64,000 nt of DNA from NCBI GenBank assembly GCA_903970165.1, contig CAJCHZ010000024.1, positions 1 through 64,000 on the forward strand, written 5' to 3'. This stretch comes from Betaproteobacteria bacterium. GTDB lineage: Bacteria > Acidobacteriota > Terriglobia > Acidiferrales > UBA7541. The notes below the pieces were generated by a model. That model saw nothing but the letters and a program-made list of their open reading frames with translations. It had not been told where the DNA came from and ran no database searches. Numbering within the stretch: the first letter of the stretch is position 1; the number at the start of each line of letters is the position of its first letter. Positions 36,411 to 45,467 of this stretch are shown piece after piece. The position numbers and the translations under genes were made by a program.

Positions 36411-37138
36411 TCGCATCGAGAGGCCTTTAGTCTCAATAACGTGCTTTCGAATAGAGCTAAATCGTCAGCAGACAGTACTCTGAGAAAGCACTTCAGCATC
36501 ACCTGCAATTCCCTGAGACAGGTGTTTAAGTCGTATTCGGCCGCGTCCATCACGGCCCACAACCCGCCCGCCAAAACTCCCCCCCGCACGAGTGTCAGAT
36601 CGACCGTAGCCCTGCGAAAGTCCGCACACCTCACTGCGACGATTCGGCTCAAAGTAGAGAGCTTACGGAGGAACCTAGAGTTTCGGGACAATGAGAGTCG
36701 ATGTAGCGCGCAGTCGCGCAGTGCCCAACGTCGCACACGGCGACAACAAAAGCATTCCGGATCAAGTGCTGCGAGACTCGGCGTGGTTCCGTTCTCTTTA
36801 CAGTGTTCCGCCATAGCACTGCACACGTTAGAGAGGTTTTCTGCCAGGCGGCCGCAAAGGTCGGAGGCAAGTCTAGCAACTTGAAGGGATTCAGTTCTTG
36901 AGCCCTCATCGCGCAGAGTCATAGCCTCGTTCAATTCAATGGAAAATACGAAGTAGCAGGATTCAGATTCCTTGGAATGTTTCCTGAACGCATCGAGTTG
37001 TAATGCGGGCAGAAATCCTAGCCAATCAATTTCAACGGACGAACCTGCTTTTTGGAGGATGTTGGGTCTTCCCACGCTATTCTCCCAACAACTTCGGTCG
37101 AGGGGGACACTCGCGCTCCCAGCGACGACAGTATTCAC
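36368..37138 (-). CDS. Hypothetical protein of an acidobacterial-type helical family
   Basis: 256 residues. The core is helical: ELNEAMTLRDEGSRTESLQV, SDLCGRLAENLSNVCSAMAE and YDLNTCLRELQVMLKCFLRV. It lacks membrane segments. I recall similar uncharacterised proteins in Acidobacteriota, but no function is known. The N-terminal 50 residues may be too long. Its 3' end overlaps the oxidoreductase remnant on the other strand by about 40 bp. Confidence 0.6.
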   Translation of the reverse strand: MNTVVAGSASVPLDRSCWENSVGRPNILQKAGSSVEIDWLGFLPALQLDAFRKHSKESESCYFVFSIELNEAMTLRDEGSRTESLQVARLASDLCGRLAENLSNVCSAMAEHCKENGTTPSLAALDPECFCCRRVRRWALRDCALHRLSLSRNSRFLRKLSTLSRIVAVRCADFRRATVDLTLVRGGVLAGGLWAVMDAAEYDLNTCLRELQVMLKCFLRVLSADDLALFESTLLRLKASRCESVYLTDWAFHPSA

Positions 37139-37180
37139 TTACATTGAGAATGATGTCAATTAGAATCTGTTCATTCAGAT

Positions 37181-38167
37181 GTGATAAAACCAAACAGGAA
37201 TCGTAACCGGGAACACTTCAATCGCCTGAGGAAATTCCCAACGGCGAAAAAGCTAACTTCGGACTTGATCTGGGGCTGGCCGCTTGGTAGCGTTATGTCC
37301 TTGTCCTGCCTCAGCTGGAACTGGACGTGTATCTTGCTGACCCACTCCCACCCGGAACTGAAGGATTTCAGCTACATCGTCTTTGTCGACTCTTCCCGTC
37401 GGTATGTGGATTGTTCCGACGATGTGTTGGCTCTCTTAGGCTACACCAGGCCGGACTTTCTTAAGAAAACGATTGACGACCTCAGCTATTGGCTCGAAGA
37501 CTTGCCCGTGTTATTCAAGGACTTTGTCCGGTACGGCAAACAAGATGGGACATACATTTTGAAGCATAAAAATGGATTTCCTTTGCCAATCCAATACTGT
37601 TCCTTTGCTTTTCCCGATGGCTGCAAGGCTGCTGGATGGACGCCAATCAAAAATTGGAAGACCGCGTATCTTTCGGCAATTTCGGAACGTGACTCTGGAA
37701 AACTAGGACGTCGCATTGATGTCGCCCTCGCTGCGATTTATCGAAGATTATATGCAAACAGGGCCGAAGCCCCAGTCCTGGACTGCGAGCGGGCCGCTCT
37801 CGATGATGCGCTGTCTTCACTCGGTTTACTTAGAAAAAAGGTTCCGACGGCGCTCAACCCTGAATTGCTTGAGTTTGAGAAGACACGTTCAGCATTGCTC
37901 CGGTTGGCGGCTATAAGGCACGACCAGGATGCGATTCGAATCTTGATCGAAGAAAACGAGCAGCTAATTAACTCATCGATCGATCGGTATTTCGGTTCTA
38001 TCGCTAGAGACAAAGTGTTGCCTGTGCTTCTTGACCGCATTGCTCTCAAAGCCCGCTATTACGATCCCGATACGAACCCAGGACTTTGGTTGCAAGACTC
38101 CATCCATTTAGAGTCCAAGCGTTTGAGGATGGAGCTGGATCAGTCAAGGAAAAGCAACGGTCATTAG
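37181..38167 (+). CDS. PAS-domain protein
   Basis: 328 residues from GTG 37181 (ATG 37295 is an alternative). The PAS-like domain spans residues about 60-155: FSYIVFVDSSRRYVDCSDDV, LALLGYTRPDFLKKTIDDLS and FVRYGKQDGTYILKHKNGFP. The C-terminal 170 residues are helical (DAIRILIEENEQLINSSIDR) with no kinase, GGDEF or HTH seen. A sensor or adaptor lacking its output domain; partner unknown. Confidence 0.7.
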   Translation: MIKPNRNRNREHFNRLRKFPTAKKLTSDLIWGWPLGSVMSLSCLSWNWTCILLTHSHPELKDFSYIVFVDSSRRYVDCSDDVLALLGYTRPDFLKKTIDDLSYWLEDLPVLFKDFVRYGKQDGTYILKHKNGFPLPIQYCSFAFPDGCKAAGWTPIKNWKTAYLSAISERDSGKLGRRIDVALAAIYRRLYANRAEAPVLDCERAALDDALSSLGLLRKKVPTALNPELLEFEKTRSALLRLAAIRHDQDAIRILIEENEQLINSSIDRYFGSIARDKVLPVLLDRIALKARYYDPDTNPGLWLQDSIHLESKRLRMELDQSRKSNGH

Positions 38168-38311
38168 CCTCAAACACCGGCACTCGCATACGTTGTACGG
38201 TCCAGTCATCTGTATTTCCTATAGAGGCTCACGCTCATCATCCAAACGAACTCTCCGGGCAAGGCGAGGGAATCGAACTGGCTTCCCGCACCAGAAGGCC
38301 CCATCTACCTG

Positions 38312-38707
38312 TTGCTGCACCTCCCGTCGGTCGGTGCCGGGCCCGGCGAAGAAGAGAGCGCCGGCGTGAACTACAGTCACCGCTCTCCGAAGGGCAACCG
38401 TCACATGCGGCGCTTACTCAATCAGACTGCTAACGCCGCCGTAAAAGCCAAAGGAAGCATCTTCGAGATCATCTATCGCCGTTGCGTCCCGCGTCTCGGG
38501 CATATCAAGCCATCGGGGTCATTGCGCATCGGACAGTGCCGTCTGATCTGGCTGATTCTGCGTCAGGGAACTCGTTACGAAGAACGGGGCCCAGCAGTCA
38601 CCAAACGATCCAGATATCAGCGCACGTCGAGAATGATTCGGCAACTGCGAAATCTAGGGTATCGGATCGAACTACCGAATCCTCAAGCCAGCCAAGCACC
38701 GGCGTAG
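38312..38707 (+). mobile_element. IS110-family transposase C-terminal remnant
   Basis: The protein matches the C-terminal transposase_20 part of IS110/IS116/IS902 elements: SHRSPKGNRHMRRLLNQTAN, AAVKAKGSIFEIIYRRCVPR, RYEERGPAVTKRSRYQRTSR and MIRQLRNLGYRIEL. Around 38505-38540 the expected AIGVIAHR segment is found in a neighbouring frame, so two compensating shifts are present. The N-terminal RuvC-like DEDD domain is missing, so the element is inactive. Confidence 0.85.
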
Positions 38708-38769
38708 TTATTTTCGACTCTGGTTAGTTCGGATTACCGGAGATCAAGTGGTTTTGGAACCGCCGCGCT

Positions 38770-39186
38770 TCAGAAAAGTCGGTGCGCGTGCTCAGGGTTC
38801 GGCCTGATGACGGTGCCGGTGGCAAGGGACGGGTCGGCTGGATACGGGAAGTAAAGTTCGTTGCCGTCGGGATCGGTGACAACCATGAGCCGATAGCCCC
38901 ACTGGCCGTCCTTTACGGTGACTCCTCGGCCTTCCAGGTCCGCTCGCAAGGCGTCCAGCACGCTGGGATCAAGCGAGATGAACATCAAGCCCTTACCGAC
39001 TTTATCACGCCATTGCGAAGACAGAATGAGTTCGCAGCCTTGCCGCTCGATTTGAGCGACGTACGCTTTTCCCTCGTCTTCGTAGCGCCACGATTCTGTG
39101 AACTGGAGCTGCTTCACGTAAAAATCGACGGACTTGTTGATGTCCGATACGAACAGCACCGGCCGCGTGTACCATCTGTCGCTCAT
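38770..39186 (-). CDS. VOC-superfamily (glyoxalase/bleomycin-resistance-like) protein
   Basis: 138 residues from ATG 39186 (GGGAG upstream); the frame extends 53 codons further but without homology. Paired beta-alpha-beta modules: RPVLFVSDINKSVDFYVKQL and VTVKDGQWGYRLMVVTDPDG-NELYFPYP. Such proteins are metal-dependent lyases, dioxygenases or antibiotic-binding proteins. Likely metal ligands include the terminal Glu in NELYF. Exact activity not assignable. Confidence 0.85.
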   Translation of the reverse strand: MSDRWYTRPVLFVSDINKSVDFYVKQLQFTESWRYEDEGKAYVAQIERQGCELILSSQWRDKVGKGLMFISLDPSVLDALRADLEGRGVTVKDGQWGYRLMVVTDPDGNELYFPYPADPSLATGTVIRPNPEHAHRLF

Positions 39187-39345
39187 GACGTTCTGCTCCC
39201 TAAGCTGCGTGATCGACTTCAGTGTGTCGCCAACGCGAGGCATAAGAGTATCCGCGCGAAGTACGGAAAGAGGAAGAACGAAAAGAGAAAGGCATAGCGG
39301 CGTCACGTTCGCTTCGCTCAGTGCAAGCGAGCCGCCGTACTCCAT

Positions 39346-39586
39346 ATGGAAACCAGGCCAAATGAGCTGGATATTATCGCCGAGACGTGATACATTTGTT
39401 GTGCGCTTAATACCTCGGTTGTGTTGTGCGGTCCCTCTGGTAGCAGTTGATCTGAGATTACCCGCCTGCAGTTTTCTCCGTACGTCTCGAGCGTAATCTA
39501 AAACAAGACTGGCAATGCGAATTGCCGCGCTTGCACACCAACGTGTGTGCGCCGGGACCGCCTAGCCAGCAAGAAAGCAATACAGA
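39346..39586 (+). other. Leader region of the DEAD-box helicase
   Basis: About 240 bp without a gene. Cold-inducible helicases often have long structured leaders, but I see no specific motif here. Confidence 0.3.
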
Positions 39587-40855
39587 ATGCAAAGTTTCAC
39601 AGAACTACCAATCTCCGCCTATATGAAGGAGAGATTGGCGCAAGCGCGATTCTCGATTCCTACTCCAGTGCAAGCTGCGTCTATTCCGCAAGCGCTCGAG
39701 GGCAAGGACGTGCTCGCAACCGCGCAAACCGGAACCGGCAAAACGCTGGCGTTCCTGGTCCCCATCATCGAGCAGCTTCTCAAGCACAAAACGCCAGGAA
39801 TCGCGGCGCTGGTGCTCGTCCCCACGCGTGAATTGGCCATGCAGGTTGTGGCGCAATTCAACGCCCTGCGCGGAACGCAACTTGTTCCCGCCGCCCTGGT
39901 AGTCGGTGGCTTGTCCGAAGGTTCGCAACTTCAGGCTATTCGCAGGGGAGCCCGTTTGATCGTTGCCACTCCCGGACGCCTGGAAGACTATCTCGACCGC
40001 CGCCTTTTCAATTTCAACTCACTGAAAATGTTGGTCTTGGACGAGGCCGACCGCATGCTCGATATGGGTTTTCTTCCGGCCATCAAGCGCATCGCCGCAA
40101 TCCTGCCCAAGGAACGCCAAACGATGTGCTTCTCTGCGACGATGGAAGCGTCCGTCGCTCACCTCGTAAAGGATTACTTGAAGAATCCCACGCGCCTTGC
40201 ATTCGGATCCACACTGAAACCATCCGAAAACGTTCGGATGCAAGCGTTTGAAGTCTCCGTTGACCGAAAACAGGAAATGCTACAGCGCCTCCTATCAAAA
40301 GAAACCGGTCGCTGCCTGATCTTCTCCCGCACCAAGCGGGGCACGGAACGCATCACCAAGAGCCTCAACAACAACGGCTTCTCCGCCGCCATGATTCACG
40401 GAGACCGCTCGCAATCCCAACGAACGGCGGCACTTGCAGGCTTTCAACAGGGCCGTTACCGCGTTCTGGTGGCCACCGACCTGGCCTCCCGCGGCATCCA
40501 CGTCCAGGATATCGTCCACGTCATCAATTACGATCTGCCAGACATCGCCGAGAACTTCATCCATCGCGTAGGCCGCACGGGCCGAGCCGGCGGTCACGGC
40601 GTAGCTTCCACGCTTTTCACACGGGAGCAGCGCTCGGAGTTGTTTCACATGGAGCGCACGTTAGGCATTCGTATGGAACGACTTGGCGCCGATTCGGGCG
40701 CCGCAAAACCGAAGACCGGAATCCACGTTCGACCTGAGTCCCAGATCCGGCCTGAAGCTCTTCCGACGGAAGCCTATGTTCCGGCGAAAGCCCCCATCCG
40801 ATCAACGATGGTTGCGCTGCCGGGCGAAGTCTTGCAGGCACAGCTCGATAGCTAG
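39587..40855 (+). CDS. DEAD-box RNA helicase (RhlE-like)
   Basis: 422 residues with all motifs in order: Q motif IPTPVQ, I AQTGTGKT, Ia PTRELA, Ib TPGRLEDYL, II VLDEADRML, III SAT, V ATDLASRGIH and VI HRVGRTGRAG. ATP-dependent unwinding of RNA in ribosome assembly, decay or cold adaptation. The C-terminal tail after residue 370 is short and Pro/Ala-rich, as in RhlE-type proteins; no DbpA RNA-binding domain is present. Confidence 0.94.
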   Translation: MQSFTELPISAYMKERLAQARFSIPTPVQAASIPQALEGKDVLATAQTGTGKTLAFLVPIIEQLLKHKTPGIAALVLVPTRELAMQVVAQFNALRGTQLVPAALVVGGLSEGSQLQAIRRGARLIVATPGRLEDYLDRRLFNFNSLKMLVLDEADRMLDMGFLPAIKRIAAILPKERQTMCFSATMEASVAHLVKDYLKNPTRLAFGSTLKPSENVRMQAFEVSVDRKQEMLQRLLSKETGRCLIFSRTKRGTERITKSLNNNGFSAAMIHGDRSQSQRTAALAGFQQGRYRVLVATDLASRGIHVQDIVHVINYDLPDIAENFIHRVGRTGRAGGHGVASTLFTREQRSELFHMERTLGIRMERLGADSGAAKPKTGIHVRPESQIRPEALPTEAYVPAKAPIRSTMVALPGEVLQAQLDS

Positions 40856-40989
40856 AGTTTTAGCAATGCACGCGAACCGGTGGAATATTCCGGCGGTTCG
40901 TGCAGTCTCCTGCACAACTGGATGTTTTCTCCTTGAGCGCGCGGGCCGGTTCGTCTCATACCACCGGACTGGCCTGTGCGCCGGTCACC

Positions 40990-41058
40990 GGGCTCCCAGG
41001 ACGGGCGTGCTCGGTTGTTAGTATTCATGGGCTGGGAGCCCAATCTGCTTAATCAGCA
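40990..41058. other. Pair of stable hairpins downstream of the helicase
   Basis: GGGCTCCCAG (40990-40999) pairs perfectly with CTGGGAGCCC (41032-41041) around a 32-nt loop. CTGCT-TAATC-AGCAG follows directly at 41044-41058. No T-run follows, so not a simple terminator. It could be a structured RNA or a decayed repeat. Nothing else is recognised between 40856 and 41123. Confidence 0.4.
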
Positions 41059-41123
41059 GAAGTCTGGTAAGGAAGAACCGGAAGCAGGAATGCTGTTGCG
41101 ATTCTGTGCGTAACCCTGTAGCG

Positions 41124-41594
41124 CTACTTGTGTGTGGCTGGCTTCCCTGCGCTGGAATCTGCGCTCGAAGAGCTGACCGGTGGCGTCGGCGGGGCTAACC
41201 CTGCCGTCTGGGAACCAAGGCCAAGTTTCTGAAGAGTCTTTGCGTCGAGCTTGCCTGTTGGGTTCAAGCCGTTGGCTTCCTGAAATTTCTTCATGGCGCT
41301 TACGGTCGAATCATCCCATTTGCCGTTGGGGCTGCCGCTGAAGGAACCGTTTCTGGCTAGGGCCGCCTGAATCTCAGAGATGCGGGCAGGTTCGGGGGCT
41401 TTTTGTCCCACAGCGCCCCGGCTCGTTGGCCTCGTGGATTTTGTGTGCCGCGATTTTGCGCCCGGCTTGGTTCCAGACGATTTTGCTTTAGCCGAACTCT
41501 GCGCGTGCGCCGCGCCCCCACATACACCCATGCCTGCTGCGACGAGCAGCGTCATGGCCAGGTGAGTCGCTTTTCGCACTCGCATTGGTTTCAA
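41124..41594 (-). CDS. Secreted peptidoglycan-binding-domain protein
   Basis: 156 residues. A signal peptide (ATHLAMTLLVAAGMGVCGGA, cleaved near AHAQS) precedes a basic Ser/Lys-rich linker and a PG_binding_1 domain, residues about 70-125: EIQAALARNGSFSGSPNGKW, STVSAMKKFQEANGLNPTGK and LDAKTLQKLGL. A Pro/Ser tail follows. Probably periplasmic and wall-associated; no catalytic domain. It lies 50 bp downstream of the HtrA protease gene in the same direction. Confidence 0.85.
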   Translation of the reverse strand: MKPMRVRKATHLAMTLLVAAGMGVCGGAAHAQSSAKAKSSGTKPGAKSRHTKSTRPTSRGAVGQKAPEPARISEIQAALARNGSFSGSPNGKWDDSTVSAMKKFQEANGLNPTGKLDAKTLQKLGLGSQTAGLAPPTPPVSSSSADSSAGKPATHK

Positions 41595-41644
41595 AAAAAC
41601 GGAGGGAGACTTACGAAGCGGTCTCCCTCCGATTCCATCCCAAT

Positions 41645-43273
41645 TTATTGCTGTTGGCTGCCCTCAGCCGGAACCACACCCGACAAGAACACGGTCAAAA
41701 CACGATCGCTGTCCACGCGGCGCAGCACCTTGAACACTACATTGTCGCCGGCTTTCAGCTTTCGCACGACCGCTTTGTAGTCGTCCAGGGTGTTGATCGC
41801 CTCATGATTAATTTCAGCGATCACGTCTCCGCGGGTGAAGTTCAAATCATCCGAGGCAAAGCTCGCGGGATCAACATCGGTCACAACCACGCCCTTCATC
41901 CCATCAAGGCCAATGCGTTGCGCGCGTTCTTTGGTCAGGTTCTCCACATGGAGACCGAACTCGGTCGGCGCAGCATCGCCAGGCTGATCGCTCATGCGGC
42001 CAGCGGTATTCGGGAAGACATGCGTACGGTCTTCCACAACCGCGGTGGTTTCTTTCTGCGTACGGTCGCGGACGAAAGACAGCTTCACTTTGCTCCCGAT
42101 CGCCGCTTGCGCAATGGGGTTCACCAAATCGTTCCCGCTCTTCACCGGCTGGCCATTGACGCTTGTAATGACGTCGCCGCCCTTTAGACCGGCTTTTTCC
42201 GCCGGGCTGCCAGGTTCAACTCCTTCGATCACCACGCCATAGGGCGCGCCGAGCGACTTCAGCGTAATGGCATTTGTGCCAAGGTCTTCCTGGAAGCTCA
42301 CGCCGATGGATCCGCGCGTTACGCGGCCGTTGGCAATAATCTGGTTATAAACGCTGATCGCGGTATTGGAGGGTAGCGCAAAGCCGACACCTTCATAACC
42401 GCGGCTGCCAGTAATGATCGCCGTGTTAATCCCGATGACCTGCCCCGCCAAATCCACCAACGGACCACCGGAATTGCCGGGGTTGATCGCCGCGTCGGTC
42501 TGCACGAAGCGCTGGAACTGATGGCCGGCGCCTCCGATGCCTGCGCGGTCCTTGGCGCTGATAATTCCCGCGGTAACAGTAGCCTGCAATCCAAAGGGGC
42601 TACCAATGGCGAGAACCCAGTCGCCAACCTGAATCCCGTCCGAATTACCAAGCTTGGCGGTGGGCAATTCCTTGTTGACATCAATTTTAATTACGGCGAG
42701 ATCGGTGTCTTCATCCACGCCAACGACCTTGGCTGTGTACTTGGTCGTATCAGCGCCATCCAACTGCACTTGAATCTTGGTGGCCTGATCCACGACGTGG
42801 TTATTCGTCAGGATGTAGCCGCGCTTGTCCACAATGACGCCGGAGCCAAGGCTGCGTTCGGCTTGGGGCGGCGCATCCTGTCGGCCATCAAAAAAGCGGT
42901 CGAAGAAATCCTGCATCGGGTCGTTATCGTTGTTCTGATCGTCAGGATCGGAGGGCCGTGTACGGTTCTTTGGCTGGACCTGCGCACGTGGCTTCTTCTT
43001 ACGCTCCATCACTTGCGTCGTCGCGATATTGACCACCGCTGGCTCGACGCGGTTCACGATTCCCGAAAACGAGCTCGCCGAGGGAATCGGATCCGGCACT
43101 TTCAGCGGCGTGGCATTCGTCCCGCTAAAGCTAAAACTCTTCATCGCCGATACGCGACCGGAGATGACCGAACCAATCAGAATTCCCGTTACGAGCGTAA
43201 ACGCCACAAAAAAAGACGCCAGAATTTTCCGGCGCCGCGCCCAACCAAATATTTCCTTCACTTGCTCACCCAT
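41645..43273 (-). CDS. HtrA/DegP-type periplasmic serine protease
   Basis: 542 residues. A cytoplasmic stub and a membrane anchor (ILASFFVAFTLVTGILIGSV) are followed by a linker and a trypsin-like domain: His in ILTNNHVVDQA, Asp in VDEDTDLAVIK, Ser in NPGNSGGPLVD. Two PDZ domains follow (GSPAEKAGLKGGDVITSVNG; DDLNFTRGDVIAEINHEAIN). All catalytic residues are intact. Degrades or refolds misfolded envelope proteins. An Asp/Asn-rich insert (DPDDQNNDNDPMQDFFDRFF) sits before the protease domain. Confidence 0.94.
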   Translation of the reverse strand: MGEQVKEIFGWARRRKILASFFVAFTLVTGILIGSVISGRVSAMKSFSFSGTNATPLKVPDPIPSASSFSGIVNRVEPAVVNIATTQVMERKKKPRAQVQPKNRTRPSDPDDQNNDNDPMQDFFDRFFDGRQDAPPQAERSLGSGVIVDKRGYILTNNHVVDQATKIQVQLDGADTTKYTAKVVGVDEDTDLAVIKIDVNKELPTAKLGNSDGIQVGDWVLAIGSPFGLQATVTAGIISAKDRAGIGGAGHQFQRFVQTDAAINPGNSGGPLVDLAGQVIGINTAIITGSRGYEGVGFALPSNTAISVYNQIIANGRVTRGSIGVSFQEDLGTNAITLKSLGAPYGVVIEGVEPGSPAEKAGLKGGDVITSVNGQPVKSGNDLVNPIAQAAIGSKVKLSFVRDRTQKETTAVVEDRTHVFPNTAGRMSDQPGDAAPTEFGLHVENLTKERAQRIGLDGMKGVVVTDVDPASFASDDLNFTRGDVIAEINHEAINTLDDYKAVVRKLKAGDNVVFKVLRRVDSDRVLTVFLSGVVPAEGSQQQ

Positions 43274-43552
43274 GTCGCTGCTCCTATATTTCCTGGCCGC
43301 ACGTGCCCGCCCATGTCAGTCCACAGAACCGCTAACTGGATTCAGATCTATCCCTAGTCTTAGTATAACACCGCAGATATGGGACAGTTGTCCTGGAAAT
43401 TCCGTGCACCGGAATTATTACTGTCCGGGAGGACGGGTTCCTGGAACCGATTGGCAGCCGTCGTGCCCTTATTGCCTCTTCCATTTAGACGCAGGAACCC
43501 GGCATTATGTTGTCAGGCTGGGTCGAATGGGACGAGATGCACTTTCTATCGC
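43274..43552. other. Intergenic stretch, promoter side of the HtrA gene
   Basis: About 280 bp between the HtrA start and the SnoaL-like gene end. Short frames on the + strand are not convincing. Presumably holds the HtrA promoter, but no clear hexamers were identified. Confidence 0.3.
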
Positions 43553-43915
43553 CTATTTGCAGATGGAAACCTGGTCGATCACCCGCAGCCAGGTTCCGTC
43601 CGATTGTCAGCGAGCAACCTCAGCCGTCACCCTGCCATCCGGCAGGACCATCGAGGTAAGGGCAAGGTTTCCGCTGATTAAAGCAGTCTTCTGAACACCA
43701 AGCTCGCATTTTCGGCCAGCCGCGATCAGCTCACTGTAAAAAGCTCGAATGGCGTCTCTGCCGGCCACTGCGCGTCCGTTCCCGGAAAGCACTGCGTCAG
43801 GCTCATACCGGGCGGCCATTCCCGCCGCGTCCCCCGCGTTTTCTCTGGTAACCAGAAATCGCGCCAGCGCTTGAGGATCAGTGGCGACTTCCCTGTCGGA
43901 AGAATTCTCCATCAT
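43553..43915 (-). pseudogene. SnoaL-like/ketosteroid-isomerase-type gene with in-frame TGA
   Basis: The first 102 residues form an NTF2/SnoaL-like fold: DPQALARFLVTRENAGDAAG, MAARYEPDAVLSGNGRAVAG and RDAIRAFYSELIAAGR. At 43607-43609 the frame meets TGA (..EVAR-stop-QSDGTWLRVIDQVSICK), then runs 17 more sense codons to TAG at 43553. The downstream sequence is exactly the expected last strand (DGTW-x-VIDQ), so a nonsense change, perhaps CGA to TGA, has truncated the protein. Function may persist or be lost. Confidence 0.75.
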
Positions 43916-43974
43916 TACGTTCTCACCGCGATACCTTTGTTTCTAAAGCTAACTTCCCTGTGCCCGGTCGCACG

Positions 43975-44358
43975 TCATGCGTTCTGTTGAACCCATTGCT
44001 TCCGCCAGGCCGGCGCCTCGAAGGGATCGGCAAAATACTGTGTTTCGTGCACGACCTTGCCGTCGCGGAACTCCATCATGCTCACGGTAAAAGCCCGTTG
44101 TCCCTTGTATTGGATCGTATATTCCGTGACCCAGAGATTGCCGCTTCCGAGAATCCGCTTGACCTCAAAGCCGGACGGCTTGCCGGGATGATGACTCCGC
44201 AGTGCCTGCAAATTACTTCGCCCGAGAATTCGCTCGCCCGACTGCGGATAATCGCAAATAGAGTCGTCAGCGTAAATTTCGTGTTCTGCGTCCGCGTCGC
44301 CGTCTGCCGACGCTCGCCAATGCGCATTCAGCGCTGCACGAATTTGTTCTTCTTGCAT
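43975..44358 (-). CDS. SnoaL-like (NTF2-fold) protein
   Basis: 127 residues from ATG 44358, preceded by GGAGGAG. NTF2-like cone: ALNAHWRASADGDADAEHEI, ICDYPQSGERILGRSNLQAL and VKRILGSGNLWVTEYTIQYK. Such proteins are isomerases, dehydratases or ligand binders; the pocket residues do not allow a choice. The gene starts 27 bp after the aldo/keto reductase stop, same direction, so probably one operon. Confidence 0.85.
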   Translation of the reverse strand: MQEEQIRAALNAHWRASADGDADAEHEIYADDSICDYPQSGERILGRSNLQALRSHHPGKPSGFEVKRILGSGNLWVTEYTIQYKGQRAFTVSMMEFRDGKVVHETQYFADPFEAPAWRKQWVQQNA

Positions 44359-44384
44359 AGGCTCCTCCGGCTGCGGTTTCGCTC

Positions 44385-45350
44385 TCATGCCGATTTTGCT
44401 CGTGGAATGAAACCTGGACTGCCGGTGTTCACCACGTCATTGAGCCTCTGTCTGACCTCAATGCGATTGATTTCCTCGAGCGCATCGGCAGGAAGCGCCG
44501 AAATGTTGAAATTCTCTTGCGAGTGGGCCGCGGACCTGGCCGTAGTAAGCAAAGCGGTGCCGCGTTGCACGGCCCAAGCCAGCAGCACCTGCGCCGGTGA
44601 TTTTCCAACCCGCGCCGCGATTGCTGTAATGACTGGATCTTCGAGAGGCCCCGGCTTCATCCCGTGGCCCAATGGCGCAAAGGCCAAAAACACAATGCCC
44701 TTTTCCTTGCAGAACTCGAGTAGCTCCGTTTCCGGAAGATACGGATGGGCTTCGACTTGGACCACCGCCGGCTTGATTCTCGCAGCCTCATAGACAGGCC
44801 GCAGTTCCTTCAAGGTGATATCCGACAGCCCAATGGCCCCGCATTTGCCCCGATCCACGAGGCTTTCCATCGCCTTCCAGGTGTCCAGCAAAGTCACGCC
44901 GCGGTCGTAAATCACATTGCCGTTTTCATCCCGCGGATCAAAGTCATCTCCCGGCTGAAATGCAAAGGGAGTGTGAATGAGATAGAGATCCAGATACGTA
45001 AGCTGCAGCCTGTCAAGACTTGCTTCGAACGCAGGCTCGACGCATTCGGGCCGGTGATGCGTGTTCCACAACTTGGTGGTAACAAAAATGTCCTCACGCG
45101 CGAGCCCGTTAGCCGCGAGACCCGCCTGCAGCCCCTCGCCGACCTCGCGCTCGGTCAGATACCGTTCCGCGGTGTCGAAGTGCCGAAATCCAGATGCCAC
45201 TGCGTCCTTAGTCGCACTTCTCGTTATAGCAGCATCGGGAATCAACGTGCCAAATCCCAGTGCGGGTATTTGACCGGCTCCATGTCTTAGCGGAATTCTC
45301 TTCGTCCGAAGTTCAGAAGATTGAAGTTCAGGGGATTCCGTCATCGTCAC
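44385..45350 (-). CDS. Aldo/keto reductase
   Basis: 321 residues. NADPH-dependent TIM-barrel reductase. The catalytic tetrad is visible: Asp and Tyr in FDTAERYLTEREVGEGL, Lys in VTTKLWNTHH, His in YLIHTPFAF. Cofactor region AWAVQRGTALLTTARSAAHS. In the 2,5-diketogluconate-reductase-like branch by pattern (IPALGFGT). Substrate unknown. It precedes a SnoaL-like gene. Confidence 0.92.
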   Translation of the reverse strand: MTMTESPELQSSELRTKRIPLRHGAGQIPALGFGTLIPDAAITRSATKDAVASGFRHFDTAERYLTEREVGEGLQAGLAANGLAREDIFVTTKLWNTHHRPECVEPAFEASLDRLQLTYLDLYLIHTPFAFQPGDDFDPRDENGNVIYDRGVTLLDTWKAMESLVDRGKCGAIGLSDITLKELRPVYEAARIKPAVVQVEAHPYLPETELLEFCKEKGIVFLAFAPLGHGMKPGPLEDPVITAIAARVGKSPAQVLLAWAVQRGTALLTTARSAAHSQENFNISALPADALEEINRIEVRQRLNDVVNTGSPGFIPRAKSA

Positions 45351-45467
45351 ACTTCCAGTTCACAGGATTCAGTCATGATTACACCCCGCGCTATCCTGGC
45401 CCCGCCCACAGCCCGCGGTCCAGTCTTGGATGCCCAAGCACAGAAAAAGGCGCATGGTCCGCCTCTG

